Source: Bacteroidia bacterium (lineage in GTDB: Bacteria; Bacteroidota; Bacteroidia; Chitinophagales; Saprospiraceae). Taken from it: 10,206 nt of DNA. How positions within the stretch are numbered: position 1 is the stretch's first letter; every line of letters begins with the position of its first letter. Below the pieces are notes generated by a model that was given only the letters and a program-made list of their open reading frames with translations, was not told the origin of the DNA and did not search any database. The position numbers and the translations under genes are program-made. Below are positions 1-7,252 of the stretch, piece after piece. The stretch lies in the NCBI GenBank assembly GCA_030431945.1, contig JAUIIF010000107.1, forward strand, positions 1-10,206, given 5' to 3'.

Positions 1-2
1 TG

Positions 3-137
3 TCGCTCGGCGCGGACGTGGTCATGCACAGCGCGACCAAGTACCTGGGCGGCCACAGCGACGTGGTCGGCGGCGCGCTCGTGCTCGACGACGACGCCCT
101 CGCCGAGGCCCTGCGCTTCCAGCAGTTCGCGATCGGC
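3..137 (+). CDS. Cystathionine gamma-synthase/lyase-type PLP enzyme, internal fragment
   Basis: The frame is open from the window edge and reads as the middle of a Cys/Met-metabolism PLP-dependent enzyme (cystathionine gamma-synthase, gamma-lyase or O-acetylhomoserine sulfhydrylase group). The motif HSATKYLGGHSDVVGG is the family signature, and its lysine (codon 39-41) is the one that forms the Schiff base with pyridoxal phosphate. About 45 residues are present. After FQQFAIG the family normally continues with a segment like AVPGPFD, but here the frame changes to ELIQGG and a Pro-rich stretch and stops at 210-212. The segment is far richer in G+C, especially at third codon positions, than the rest of the window. 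This suggests DNA from another genome joined here, either as a contig-end chimera or by a real recombination. The family is confident; the exact enzyme cannot be told from this piece. Confidence 0.8.
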
Positions 138-248
138 GAACTTATCCAAGGCGGCCCGGCGCCGGTTCCAGTACCATACAAAAACACCCAGTACGAGGGG
201 TACGGCGAGTAAAAGCCAGAGGTATTCGGGGTGTTGCAGTCGGAACAT
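123..248 (-). CDS. batB: BatB-like VWA membrane protein, N-terminal fragment
   Basis: Reading leftward from ATG at 246-248 gives MFRLQHPEYLWLLLAVPLVL followed by GVFVWYWNRRRAALDKFADREL. This is the typical start of BatB-type aerotolerance proteins: a short MFR-x-x-HPEYL head, one transmembrane helix (about residues 8-26), an Arg-rich cytosolic turn, then a (K/R)FxDxELL segment leading toward the VWA domain. The VWA domain is not present because the reading runs into the foreign-looking GC-rich DNA at about 120-140. BatB is thought to work with BatA in the inner membrane, with the VWA domain in the periplasm. The complete batA lies far away at 7884-8891 on the same strand rather than directly upstream. 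A promoter-like box (299-315) and a palindrome (268-289) precede it. The family call rests on about 42 residues and could also fit another VWA membrane paralogue. Confidence 0.6.
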
Positions 249-267
249 GGCAGGTCAGGGTTAGCGA

Positions 268-289
268 GTTGTCGGGAAATCCCGACAAC
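268..289. repeat. Perfect palindrome in the leader of the BatB-like gene
   Basis: The two 10-base arms GTTGTCGGGA and TCCCGACAAC are perfect reverse complements separated by AA. It lies 20 bases upstream of the BatB-like ATG (minus strand), between that start and the promoter-like box at 299-315, so it would fall in the 5' leader of that transcript. As RNA it could form a 9-10 base-pair hairpin; as DNA it could be a dimeric repressor operator. There is no T-run on either side, so an intrinsic terminator is unlikely. The palindrome is seen directly; its role is inferred. Confidence 0.6.
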
Positions 290-298
290 AACGAAGAC

Positions 299-315
299 GG
301 GGAAGGCGAAGTTAA
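299..315 (-). promoter_or_regulatory. Promoter-like element before the BatB-like gene
   Basis: On the minus strand this reads TTAACTTCGCCTTCCCC. The TAACTTCG part matches the Bacteroidota -7 consensus TAnnTTTG at five of six fixed positions. The whole element is identical at 15 of 17 bases to the element before the DUF4381-like/batA genes (9970-9986). No convincing TTTG -33 box stands 19 bases upstream. A start of transcription near 300 would leave a leader of about 50 bases containing the palindrome at 268-289. Confidence 0.4.
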
Positions 316-358
316 GGAATGGCCGGGGAACGATGCCCGCCTGCCGCCCCCAACTTTT

Positions 359-389
359 TTTGCACCGGCGTCCGCGCCTCATAAATCTA
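359..389 (+). promoter_or_regulatory. Weak candidate promoter of the Tat-exported isomerase gene
   Basis: A TTTG at the end of a run of seven T (355-362) is followed after 19 bases by TAAATCTA (382-389). This matches the Bacteroidota layout TTTG-N19-TAnnTTTG in spacing and the -33 box, but only four of six fixed positions in the -7 box. Transcription would start near 395, about 30 bases before the ATG at 426. The remaining intergenic DNA (249-425) otherwise holds only the minus-strand BatB-like leader. Confidence 0.25.
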
Positions 390-425
390 GCCTTATATTG
401 CCCAACCAATCAGACTTACCCGATC

Positions 426-1292
426 ATGACCCGACGTAATGCCATCAAATCTGCCGCCCTGACCCTGGGCGCCGCCTCCCTCAGTAGTGCCATCGGTGCT
501 ACGGAAGCCGCTGATAAACTGGCCGGTGCCACCTACCAAACCAACCACAGCACCTGCAAGTGGTGCTACAGTGATATTCCGCTGGAGGAACTCTGTGAAC
601 GTGGCCAGGACATCGGCCTGAAGAGCATCGAATTGCTGACGGTGAAGGATTGGCCTACCCTGAAGAAGTACGGCATGACCTGCGCAATGGGTACCCTCGA
701 CGGCTTCAGCATCGACAATGGCTGGAACGAACCCAAGAACTGGGACAACCTCCGCGAAATCTACACGAAGGCCATCAAAGACGCCGCCGACCACGGCATT
801 GAGAACATGATTGTGATGAGCGGCAACCGCCGGCGCATCTCGGATCTGGACGGTATGCGCAACTGCGCCAAGGGGCTTGCCCCCATGATTAAATTAGCCG
901 AAGAAGCCGGGGTAACGCTGCAAATGGAACTGCTGAACAGTAAGGTCAACCACCCCGACTATATGTGCGACCGTACGGAATGGGGCGTGGCGCTGGCCGA
1001 CATGATTGGCTCCGACCGGTTCAAACTGTTGTACGACATCTACCATATGCAAATTATGGAAGGCGACGTAATTGCCACCATCCGGAAGTACGCTGACTAC
1101 ATCGGTCACTACCACACCGGCGGGGTCCCCGGACGCAACGAGATCAACAACAGCCAGGAGCTCAACTACCCGGCCATCATCAAGGCGATTCACGAAACCG
1201 GCTTTACCGGATTCGTCGCCCAGGAGTTCATTCCTACCTATGATGACAAAATCAAAGCCCTGGCCGAAGGCATTAATATTTGTAACGTGTAA
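426..1292 (+). CDS. Tat-exported hydroxypyruvate isomerase-like TIM-barrel protein
   Basis: This 288-residue protein belongs to the xylose-isomerase-like TIM-barrel family, closest in motifs to hydroxypyruvate isomerase (interconverting hydroxypyruvate and tartronate semialdehyde). Visible hallmarks are MELLNSKVNHPDY (167-179), LLYDIYHMQIMEGD (201-214), IGHYHTGGVPGRNE (226-239), ELNYPAI and AQEF. The likely metal ligands are E168, D204, H230 and E267, spaced much as in sugar epimerases of this fold. The start at 426 was chosen because MTRRNAIKSAALTLGAASLS is a twin-arginine signal (TRRNAIK, then a hydrophobic core and a cleavage region near ATEAA). The open frame reaches farther upstream (to 231), but that part has no protein character. 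Export implies a periplasmic or lipid-anchored place of action and a substrate that may differ from cytosolic hydroxypyruvate isomerase. No Shine-Dalgarno is visible. The next gene follows on the same strand after 56 bases. Confidence 0.85.
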   Translation: MTRRNAIKSAALTLGAASLSSAIGATEAADKLAGATYQTNHSTCKWCYSDIPLEELCERGQDIGLKSIELLTVKDWPTLKKYGMTCAMGTLDGFSIDNGWNEPKNWDNLREIYTKAIKDAADHGIENMIVMSGNRRRISDLDGMRNCAKGLAPMIKLAEEAGVTLQMELLNSKVNHPDYMCDRTEWGVALADMIGSDRFKLLYDIYHMQIMEGDVIATIRKYADYIGHYHTGGVPGRNEINNSQELNYPAIIKAIHETGFTGFVAQEFIPTYDDKIKALAEGINICNV

Positions 1293-1300
1293 TGACGTAC

Positions 1301-1319
1301 GCACGGGCGGTGCCCGTGC
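1301..1319 (+). terminator. GC-rich hairpin between the isomerase and the membrane-protein gene
   Basis: GCACGGGC and GCCCGTGC are perfect 8-base arms around the loop GGT, starting nine bases after the isomerase stop codon. No T-run follows, so it is not a classical intrinsic terminator. It may mark the 3' end of the isomerase mRNA, stabilise it, or attenuate read-through into the gene at 1349. A second, small hairpin (TCCC-TTC-GGGA, 1331-1341) sits just before that gene's start. Confidence 0.4.
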
Positions 1320-1348
1320 TCAGTAAGACGTCCCTTCGGGATTCCACC

Positions 1349-1918
1349 ATGTTTAAAAAAATTCCTCCTTACCAGCTCATCGGCTGGGGTGGCTCCATCA
1401 TTCTCATGCTGGCGGTCGGTTATTTCTACCAACTCGGAGATGGCCGCGTCAGCGGCTTCTGGCTGGGCTTTATGTCTGCCGTTTCCTTCGCCGTGCTCCT
1501 GATGGTCGTACTGGAAGTTTGGCGGCTGGTAACCGATTACCAAAAAGGCTTCCTGTTTCCGCTGCGCAACGCTACCTTTTTCCTCACCCTGCTTAGCCTC
1601 GTGGGCCTCCCCCTCATCGGCATATACGCTGCGGCTACGGGGCAGGCCCTGGAGCCCGCTACCTTGCTATTGCTCCCCGTTTTTATTTTTTTGCTGGTCC
1701 GGAACCTCTTCCGGGTCAGGATTGACAGCGTCTCCCTGGAAGCCAAAACGGGGTTCCGGGCAGCAACCTTCGTACCGCTCTTCGAGATCGAACGGGTAAC
1801 ACAAACGGAGCAGGGCGTGACCATCCGAACTACCGGAGGGAAAGAAATTCGTTTACTGCGGGCCTTCTTCTTTCCGGCAGTGTGGGCCAAGCTGACCGAG
1901 CGGCTGGACCGGCTGTAA
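1349..1918 (+). CDS. Four-helix membrane protein with PH-like C-terminal tail
   Basis: No family is recognised with certainty. The 189-residue protein has four hydrophobic segments at about residues 9-28, 36-58, 75-96 and 103-120. After these comes a soluble tail (121-189) rich in alternating beta-type residues: RIDSVSLEAKTGFR, then PLFEIERVTQTEQGVTIRTT, GGKEIRLL, and a closing helix. That order resembles bacterial PH-like domains found at the end of small membrane proteins, which is an inference from pattern only. ATG at 1349 was preferred to the ATG at 1292, because the latter overlaps the isomerase stop and would translate straight through the hairpin at 1301-1319 without protein-like sequence. 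It may be read from the isomerase transcript. Its stop lies only six bases from the stop of the convergent DUF5686 gene. Confidence 0.75.
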   Translation: MFKKIPPYQLIGWGGSIILMLAVGYFYQLGDGRVSGFWLGFMSAVSFAVLLMVVLEVWRLVTDYQKGFLFPLRNATFFLTLLSLVGLPLIGIYAAATGQALEPATLLLLPVFIFLLVRNLFRVRIDSVSLEAKTGFRAATFVPLFEIERVTQTEQGVTIRTTGGKEIRLLRAFFFPAVWAKLTERLDRL

Positions 1919-1924
1919 GAACCG

Positions 1925-4498
1925 TTATTGTAACCGCCCGAAGGTACTTGCTATACTGATCCGCACCCCAAAGTCGTCGTACTTGAAATCCCGGAAACTG
2001 GAGACAAACTCCACCCGAAAAATCCGGAAAATGTTGTCAACGGAGTACCCCAGTTCCGTGTAGTTGTCGGAGGTCGGCGTATGCAGGTAGTTGACGAACA
2101 AGTCCTCCTTCAGGCCCAGCAGGTGCAGCTTCCAGATCTGGGTAAGTAAGAACTTCCGAAACTGGTAGTGCCCGTACACCTCGAGGTATTCTTTGTCGGT
2201 ACTTTGCTCGTAGTAAGGAAGGAGCCGGTAGCTGCCGATCGGGTCCAGCGAAGTAATGCTGAGTTCCGAAGTCGAGAAGTGCTTGAAATCAGGAAAGTCA
2301 ACGTACTGATTATTCAGGAAGGTACCGCCCTTAATCAGGAAATCGACGTGCCCCTTGCGCCCGGCCGAAAACCGGCGCTGGTAGCCTGCTTCGACCTGGA
2401 AGAAATCAGCAGCGCTCCTGCCAATATTGGGTACGCCGGTGCGGAGACTGGCGGTGATGGTGGGGGCCGACAGCTCAATCGGCCGCTTACGGCCGTTCTC
2501 AATCCGGTACTCCAGGCCCGGTCGCCAGGAGACACCAAAGGCCGCCGTTGCCGCGGGCGCTACGTAATTAATGGCCCCCCGTTCTGCGCTGAAAGGAACG
2601 TTGGGCGCATAAACGTTTTCGGCCTTACTGAACCAGCGTTGGTTGGAATTATTCTCCACCCTGCGCCGGTCTTCGTAAGCCAGGCTACCGCTGACGCTGA
2701 AGGCCTCGCTGTATTTTTTCTGGTAATCCAGCTGGCCGTAGACCCGCTCGTAAAGACGGATGAAATTCTTCCCGTTGAAGAGGTTAACGTAGGTACTCAG
2801 CCAGGGCTCAATGGCCGGCCGGTCGTCGAACTGGCGCAGGTAGCGCCCGCCCGTCAGCTTCCAGCGGGCCGTGTTCTCTTCTTTTTTGCCCAGTACAACG
2901 TCTCCCTGCAGGCTCAGTCGTCGCCAGGCCACGCCGTAGCGTGGCGTCAGCCCCACGTGGAAGTGCTTACGGGTATTCCGAAAGCCGATTCGACCGCCCA
3001 GGGCGTAACCTTCTACGGGGGTAAAAATGGGCTCGGGCATAAAAGTCGTCCGCAGGTGCGGGTTGGCCCGCTCGGCATTCCCCGCCATGTTTACCTTGGC
3101 GCCACTTTCATCATCCCCCTGATTCACTTTAACGGAGACTTTAAAGGCTGCCCGTTCCGCCTCAATGCTGTCGGAAATGGCGTAGGCCAGTTTTTCCTGC
3201 TCCGTCAGGGGGATGGGGCGAATTTTTGCCCACGCTGCCGTATCCCGGATGATCGTTACGGTGCTGTCCTCCACGTACCGGTAATTACTGACGACTTCCG
3301 GCGCTTCCGTTTGTTCCCGCTCTTCCTTTTCGTAGGCACGCATCAGTTTACGCAGGTCTCTGGTACGGATTTCCTCACCTTCGGCGAGCCGCCTTTCCAG
3401 CTCGGAAAGCTCCCGCACCTTCTTGGTCTTACGGGCTATTTCCGGTTGGCTTTTTTCGTCGATCACTTCCACGTATCCTCCCAGATCGGGGTTCAGCGTC
3501 AGGTCATAGTTGCTTACCGTACTCAGGTAGTGGTATTCAAAACCAACGCCAAACAGCTGCCCTGCGGCGTCCAGCTTGGTGGTTACGGGCATCCATACGT
3601 GGTCTTCCACTTCGGCAAAGTTGCGGGAAATATCGATCTGGAAGCCAAGTTTATAGGTGGTCAGTTCCAGGCTGTGCAGCGACCAGTCGTCCGAAACAAT
3701 GTAGACGTAGCCTTCAAAAACATCCTCGCCCCGACTGCGCGGTATGACTTTGATTTTGTTGATAAGCTCCCCCTGATCGGCAAAAACGCCCTCGTGCTCA
3801 AATTTGTAATAGCCGAAAGCTTTTGGGTTCAGGGGACTGACGATTTCCCCCGCGACCAGCGGATCGTAGAAAGAGGTAAAGATGTAGTTGGTGGCATCAA
3901 AATCGGATTCACCGATTTCCAGCTTCGAGACGACTTCCTGCTCGTAGGTGTTCGGCCGGGAATACCTGACCTTACTCGTTGACTCAGCGGTAAAGGGGCG
4001 TTTGAGCACCTCGTCGATCTCTTTCCGGTCTTCCTTAGGGGCCAGGGCGCGGATCAACCCGGGTATTTTGTTCACCTTACCGGTGCCCTTCAGGTAAACG
4101 TCGGCCGAGTACCGGTCGAGCTGATTACGGTGAAAATCAGCCTTGGCGATGGCCCGGCGAATTACGGCATAGCTCCGGTCTTCCCCGCCACTGATGATTT
4201 CGATTTGCTCCAGCTCCAGCGCTTCGCTGATGAGTTGCACGTCAACGGAGCCACCACTTACGTTCTTAACCTCCGTCTGGTAACCGAGGTAGGAGAAGAC
4301 CACCTGCCGTCCGCCGCCAAGCTCCACCTGGAAGTACCCTTCGCCGTTACTGGCCGAGCCGCTCTTGGTTGCCGGTACGTAGATCGATGCAAAAGGCAGG
4401 GGTTCGCCGGTTTCGGCATCCGTCACCCGGCCGGTAATTGTTTGGGCGCGGACGCCGGTGCAGACAAAGAGAAAAAACAGCAGGGTAAGATAACGCAT
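1925..4498 (-). CDS. DUF5686 outer-membrane protein with carboxypeptidase-regulatory-like domain
   Basis: The 857-residue protein begins with a signal peptide (MRYLTLLFFLFVCTGVRA, cut before QT). It continues with a CarboxypepD_reg-like beta-sandwich (about 19-96: ITGRVTDAETGEPLPFASIY, then NGEGYF and YLGYQTE). The DUF5686 region fills the rest. Hallmarks include AIAKADFHRNQLDRYSADVYLKG-type text near 117-138, a charged helical stretch (360-400), and WAKIRPIPLTEQEKLAYAISDS (423-444), which is typical of the family. The C-terminal third (from about 490) alternates aromatic and polar residues as in an outer-membrane beta-barrel and ends YDDFGVRISIASTFGRLQ. No TonB-dependent plug is evident, so it is not a SusC transporter. 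Its role is unknown; the family is common in Bacteroidota and probably lies in the outer membrane. The start at 4498 was chosen for the signal peptide; an in-frame start at 4519 would only add seven residues. It is divergent from the penicillin-binding protein gene. Confidence 0.88.
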   Translation of the reverse strand: MRYLTLLFFLFVCTGVRAQTITGRVTDAETGEPLPFASIYVPATKSGSASNGEGYFQVELGGGRQVVFSYLGYQTEVKNVSGGSVDVQLISEALELEQIEIISGGEDRSYAVIRRAIAKADFHRNQLDRYSADVYLKGTGKVNKIPGLIRALAPKEDRKEIDEVLKRPFTAESTSKVRYSRPNTYEQEVVSKLEIGESDFDATNYIFTSFYDPLVAGEIVSPLNPKAFGYYKFEHEGVFADQGELINKIKVIPRSRGEDVFEGYVYIVSDDWSLHSLELTTYKLGFQIDISRNFAEVEDHVWMPVTTKLDAAGQLFGVGFEYHYLSTVSNYDLTLNPDLGGYVEVIDEKSQPEIARKTKKVRELSELERRLAEGEEIRTRDLRKLMRAYEKEEREQTEAPEVVSNYRYVEDSTVTIIRDTAAWAKIRPIPLTEQEKLAYAISDSIEAERAAFKVSVKVNQGDDESGAKVNMAGNAERANPHLRTTFMPEPIFTPVEGYALGGRIGFRNTRKHFHVGLTPRYGVAWRRLSLQGDVVLGKKEENTARWKLTGGRYLRQFDDRPAIEPWLSTYVNLFNGKNFIRLYERVYGQLDYQKKYSEAFSVSGSLAYEDRRRVENNSNQRWFSKAENVYAPNVPFSAERGAINYVAPAATAAFGVSWRPGLEYRIENGRKRPIELSAPTITASLRTGVPNIGRSAADFFQVEAGYQRRFSAGRKGHVDFLIKGGTFLNNQYVDFPDFKHFSTSELSITSLDPIGSYRLLPYYEQSTDKEYLEVYGHYQFRKFLLTQIWKLHLLGLKEDLFVNYLHTPTSDNYTELGYSVDNIFRIFRVEFVSSFRDFKYDDFGVRISIASTFGRLQ

Positions 4499-4708
4499 GA
4501 GTACTGGGCTTGAGACCAACGAATGTACCGCCGGCGTAGCTTCTTTTCCGGTGCCTTAACGTAACTTTATACTAACTGTTAAAGCAGAACGACGAAGCCC
4601 CCGGTACGGCCTATTGCCTGCTCTTTACCCATTCCTTTGCACCTGCGGCCCCGCCCTGCAACACAAAACCCGACTTCAGGCGTTTATTCCAGTAAGCCCC
4701 TACGTTGC
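4499..4708. promoter_or_regulatory. Divergent promoter region between DUF5686 and PBP1A genes
   Basis: This 210-base gap separates two diverging starts. For the minus-strand gene, TACATTCG (4520-4527, minus) matches TAnnTTTG at five of six positions and would give a leader of about 15 bases, which agrees with the chosen ATG at 4498. For the plus-strand gene, TTCCTTTG (4632-4639) also matches five of six, with a TTG at 4614-4616, but the 15-base spacer is short. Between them lies an AT-rich patch (4556-4582) bounded by TTAAC and GTTAA arms, which stands out from the GC-rich surroundings and could bind a regulator. All of these are weak candidates. Confidence 0.35.
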
Positions 4709-7213
4709 ATGGATAAGCATTTCTTTTACAACCTTAAATCTCAGGCCCTCCGCCTCGGGCGCCAGGCCTGGGACTACCTGCGCAGCCAGCCCCCCGTGAA
4801 GCTGGCTTTTCTGGCCGTCGGCATCCCCGTTATCCTGGTTACGCTGATCTTCCTGGTCCTTTTCGTGCGTACCCTCGGCGGTAAGTACGGCCATATCCCC
4901 GAGCACGCCGAACTGGCGCTGATCGAAAACTCCGAAGCCTCCTCCGTCATCAGTGAAGACGGTAAAGTCCTTGGCAAATACTTTCGGGAAAACCGGATCA
5001 GTGTTCCGCTTGACCGTATTTCACCCTACGTCACGGACGGGTTGATTGCGACGGAAGACAGCCGCTTCTTCGAGCACCAGGGCATCGACCTGCGGGCACT
5101 GGCCCGCGTTGCCTGGCGTTCGGTACTGCTACAGGACCGCAGCGGCGGCGGCGGCAGCACCATCAGCCAGCAACTGGCCAAACAACTTTATCCGCGCCAG
5201 CGCTACGGCAGCTTCGGCATGATCAAGCTCAAGCTGCGGGAAATGATCATTGCCAGCCGCCTGGAAGAAGTGTACGATAAGGAGGAATTACTCGCACTCT
5301 ACCTGAACACCGTGCCTTTTGGCGAGAATGCCTACGGCATTGAAGTGGCCGCCAACCGCTTTTTCAGTAAAAGTGCTGCTGATCTGCGGGCCGAGGAAGC
5401 GGCCGTTCTCGTTGGCCTCCTGAAGGCGAATACCAGCTACAACCCCCGCACCCACCCGGAACGCAGTCAGCAACGGCGCGATGTTGTCCTGGCCCTCATG
5501 GCCCGTAACGGCAGCCTGGAGCCGGCCCTGGCCGATAGCCTGCAGGCTTTACCGCTGGTAATCAATTATATGCGGCAGAATGACCGCATCGGCAGTGCTG
5601 ATCATTTCCGGCAATTACTCCGCGCCGAGGCCGAAAAAGCCCTGGCCGGCCATACGCATAATGATACCCGGCCCTACGACATTGATCGGGACGGTCTGCG
5701 TATTCACGTCTCCATCAACTCCGTGCTGCAGCGCCTGGCCGAAGAGGCCGTCCTGGAGCAACTGCCCCGGATTCAGGAGAACCTGGCGGTTGACTGGAAG
5801 TCGGCCAAGCGCGCGCCCTGGGAGGAAGCCTTTCAGGGCATGGTGGAGCGCAGCCCCCGCTACCAGGGGCTGAAGGCCGCGGGCAAATCCGCAGAAGAAA
5901 TTTTGGACATCATGCGGCAGCCCCGCCCCATGACGATCTACAACTGGAAAACCGCCGAACCGGTGGATACGCTGATGCGCCCCCTGGACAGTCTGCGCCA
6001 CTACTTTACCCTGCTCAATGCCGGGCTACTGGCTACGGAGCCCGCTACGGGGGTCGTCCGGGCCTGGGTTGGCGGGGTTGATTATCGCTTCGTGCAGTAC
6101 GATCACGTCACCGCCCGCCGGCAGGTAGGGTCCACCATCAAGCCCGTTATTTACGCTACGGCGCTGCAGGAAGGAATGCTGCCCTGTGAATACACGCCCG
6201 CTCAGCAGTTTACCATCGAAGATTTTAAAGATTATAACCCCCGCAACCCTAACGGAGATTACGAAGGTGCGTACTCGATGCGTGGCGGATTATCGAAATC
6301 CGTCAATACCGTAGCGGTCAATCTGGCGGTACGGAGTGGCCTGCCCCGCGTCGTTCGGGAAATTCACGAGCTCGGCATTACGGGTAAGGTGGAAGCCATT
6401 CCCAGCGTTGCGCTGGGGACGGTTGAGGCCAACCTGCCGGAAATGAATACGGTTTACAGTGCCTTTGCCAACAACGGCCGGCGGCCGGAGGGTATTCACT
6501 TTCTGGATAAGATTACCACGGCCGATGGTACGATCATCGTTGAATTTGCCCGTCCGCGGAAAACCGTCCGGGTAATGAGCGATACGGTAGCGAAAATAGC
6601 CACCTTCCTGATGACGGGGGTCGTCAATAGCGGTACCGGTGCCCGCCTGCGCAGCACCTACGGGATCGGCGGCGCACTGGCCGGAAAGACGGGGACGACG
6701 CAGGACCAATCCGACGGATGGTTCGTTGGCTACACCCCCAAACTCGTGGTCAGTACCTGGGTCGGGGCAGAGTATCCGGCGGTGCACTTCCGGACGTTAC
6801 GCCGGGGCTCCGCCACCGCCACCGCCCTGCCCGTCTGGGGTACCTTCATGCGTAAAGTGCAACGAACAGAGGGCCTGGGCCGCTACCGTGGCGGTAGTTT
6901 TTCTGCCCTGGACGAAATGACCGTAGCCCTGCTGGAATGCCCGGATTACCTGGACGAGCTCCCCATTTACCAGGACCCCGACGAGTTTCTCCCGGTAGAC
7001 GATATTGCCACCCGCCTGCAGCGTTTCCCCGCTGCCGCCATTGAACAGATGATGGCCCAACGCCGCCGCCGCAGCCGGGAGTCGGCCACGGAATACGCCG
7101 AGCGCATCGCCGAACTGCTGGAACGGGAAGAACGAAAACAAGATCGGCGGAATAAGCGGAAAGAGTTTTGGGCGAAGACTTTGTTCGGCAAGGATGATGA
7201 CAGCGGAGGGTAG
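4709..7213 (+). CDS. Bifunctional class A penicillin-binding protein (PBP1A type)
   Basis: This 834-residue enzyme polymerises lipid II into glycan strands and cross-links the peptides in the periplasm. After a short cytosolic head comes one transmembrane anchor (about 31-53). The GT51 transglycosylase domain (about 85-270) shows ATEDSRFFEHQGID with catalytic E116, GGGGSTISQQLAKQLYPR (146-163), KLREMIIASRLE, and FGENAYGIEVAANRFF. The transpeptidase domain (about 430-720) shows GSTIKP with nucleophile S475 and K478, the SVN motif at 531-533, and KTGTT at 660-664, so both activities look intact. A charged tail (780-834, many Arg, Lys and Glu) follows. The ATG at 4709 gives MDKHFFYNLKSQALRLG and a sensible anchor; an in-frame TTG at 4637 would add 24 residues without family character. 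The gene stands alone on its strand and converges with the gene at 7253-7753. The symbol mrcA/ponA is not assigned, because Bacteroidota often carry several such enzymes. Confidence 0.95.
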   Translation: MDKHFFYNLKSQALRLGRQAWDYLRSQPPVKLAFLAVGIPVILVTLIFLVLFVRTLGGKYGHIPEHAELALIENSEASSVISEDGKVLGKYFRENRISVPLDRISPYVTDGLIATEDSRFFEHQGIDLRALARVAWRSVLLQDRSGGGGSTISQQLAKQLYPRQRYGSFGMIKLKLREMIIASRLEEVYDKEELLALYLNTVPFGENAYGIEVAANRFFSKSAADLRAEEAAVLVGLLKANTSYNPRTHPERSQQRRDVVLALMARNGSLEPALADSLQALPLVINYMRQNDRIGSADHFRQLLRAEAEKALAGHTHNDTRPYDIDRDGLRIHVSINSVLQRLAEEAVLEQLPRIQENLAVDWKSAKRAPWEEAFQGMVERSPRYQGLKAAGKSAEEILDIMRQPRPMTIYNWKTAEPVDTLMRPLDSLRHYFTLLNAGLLATEPATGVVRAWVGGVDYRFVQYDHVTARRQVGSTIKPVIYATALQEGMLPCEYTPAQQFTIEDFKDYNPRNPNGDYEGAYSMRGGLSKSVNTVAVNLAVRSGLPRVVREIHELGITGKVEAIPSVALGTVEANLPEMNTVYSAFANNGRRPEGIHFLDKITTADGTIIVEFARPRKTVRVMSDTVAKIATFLMTGVVNSGTGARLRSTYGIGGALAGKTGTTQDQSDGWFVGYTPKLVVSTWVGAEYPAVHFRTLRRGSATATALPVWGTFMRKVQRTEGLGRYRGGSFSALDEMTVALLECPDYLDELPIYQDPDEFLPVDDIATRLQRFPAAAIEQMMAQRRRRSRESATEYAERIAELLEREERKQDRRNKRKEFWAKTLFGKDDDSGG

Positions 7214-7252
7214 CGCTGACGATCTCCCCCGCTCAAAGTGCTGCCAGCGGAG

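Noticed and set aside
138..212. C-terminal continuation of the PLP-enzyme frame
   Set aside because: After FAIG the sequence no longer resembles the family, and the opposite strand here codes the BatB-like start, so these codons are a by-product of the join.
231..425. N-terminal extension of the isomerase frame by 65 codons
   Set aside because: The added text has no protein character, crosses the palindrome and promoter-like elements, and would bury the twin-arginine signal inside the protein.
1292..1348. Upstream ATG of the membrane-protein gene, overlapping the isomerase stop
   Set aside because: It would translate through a strong hairpin and add 19 residues without hydrophobic or conserved character before MFKKIPPYQL.
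2168..3982. A 604-codon open frame on the plus strand
   Set aside because: It lies entirely antisense to the DUF5686 gene, whose protein shows a signal peptide and clear family motifs. The antisense translation has no recognisable domain and is explained by GC-rich codon use.
4556..4582. AT-rich patch with TTAAC and GTTAA arms as a defined operator
   Set aside because: Only five bases pair on each side, so it is kept as part of the divergent promoter region and not called as a separate site.
6290..6787. A 165-codon frame antisense to the penicillin-binding protein
   Set aside because: It lies over the intact transpeptidase motifs SVN and KTGTT and shows no recognisable domain.
7214..7252. 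Possible bidirectional terminator between the converging PBP1A and unknown genes
   Set aside because: Only a CGCTG and CAGCG pair with a loop of more than 20 bases is present, and there is no T-run on either strand.
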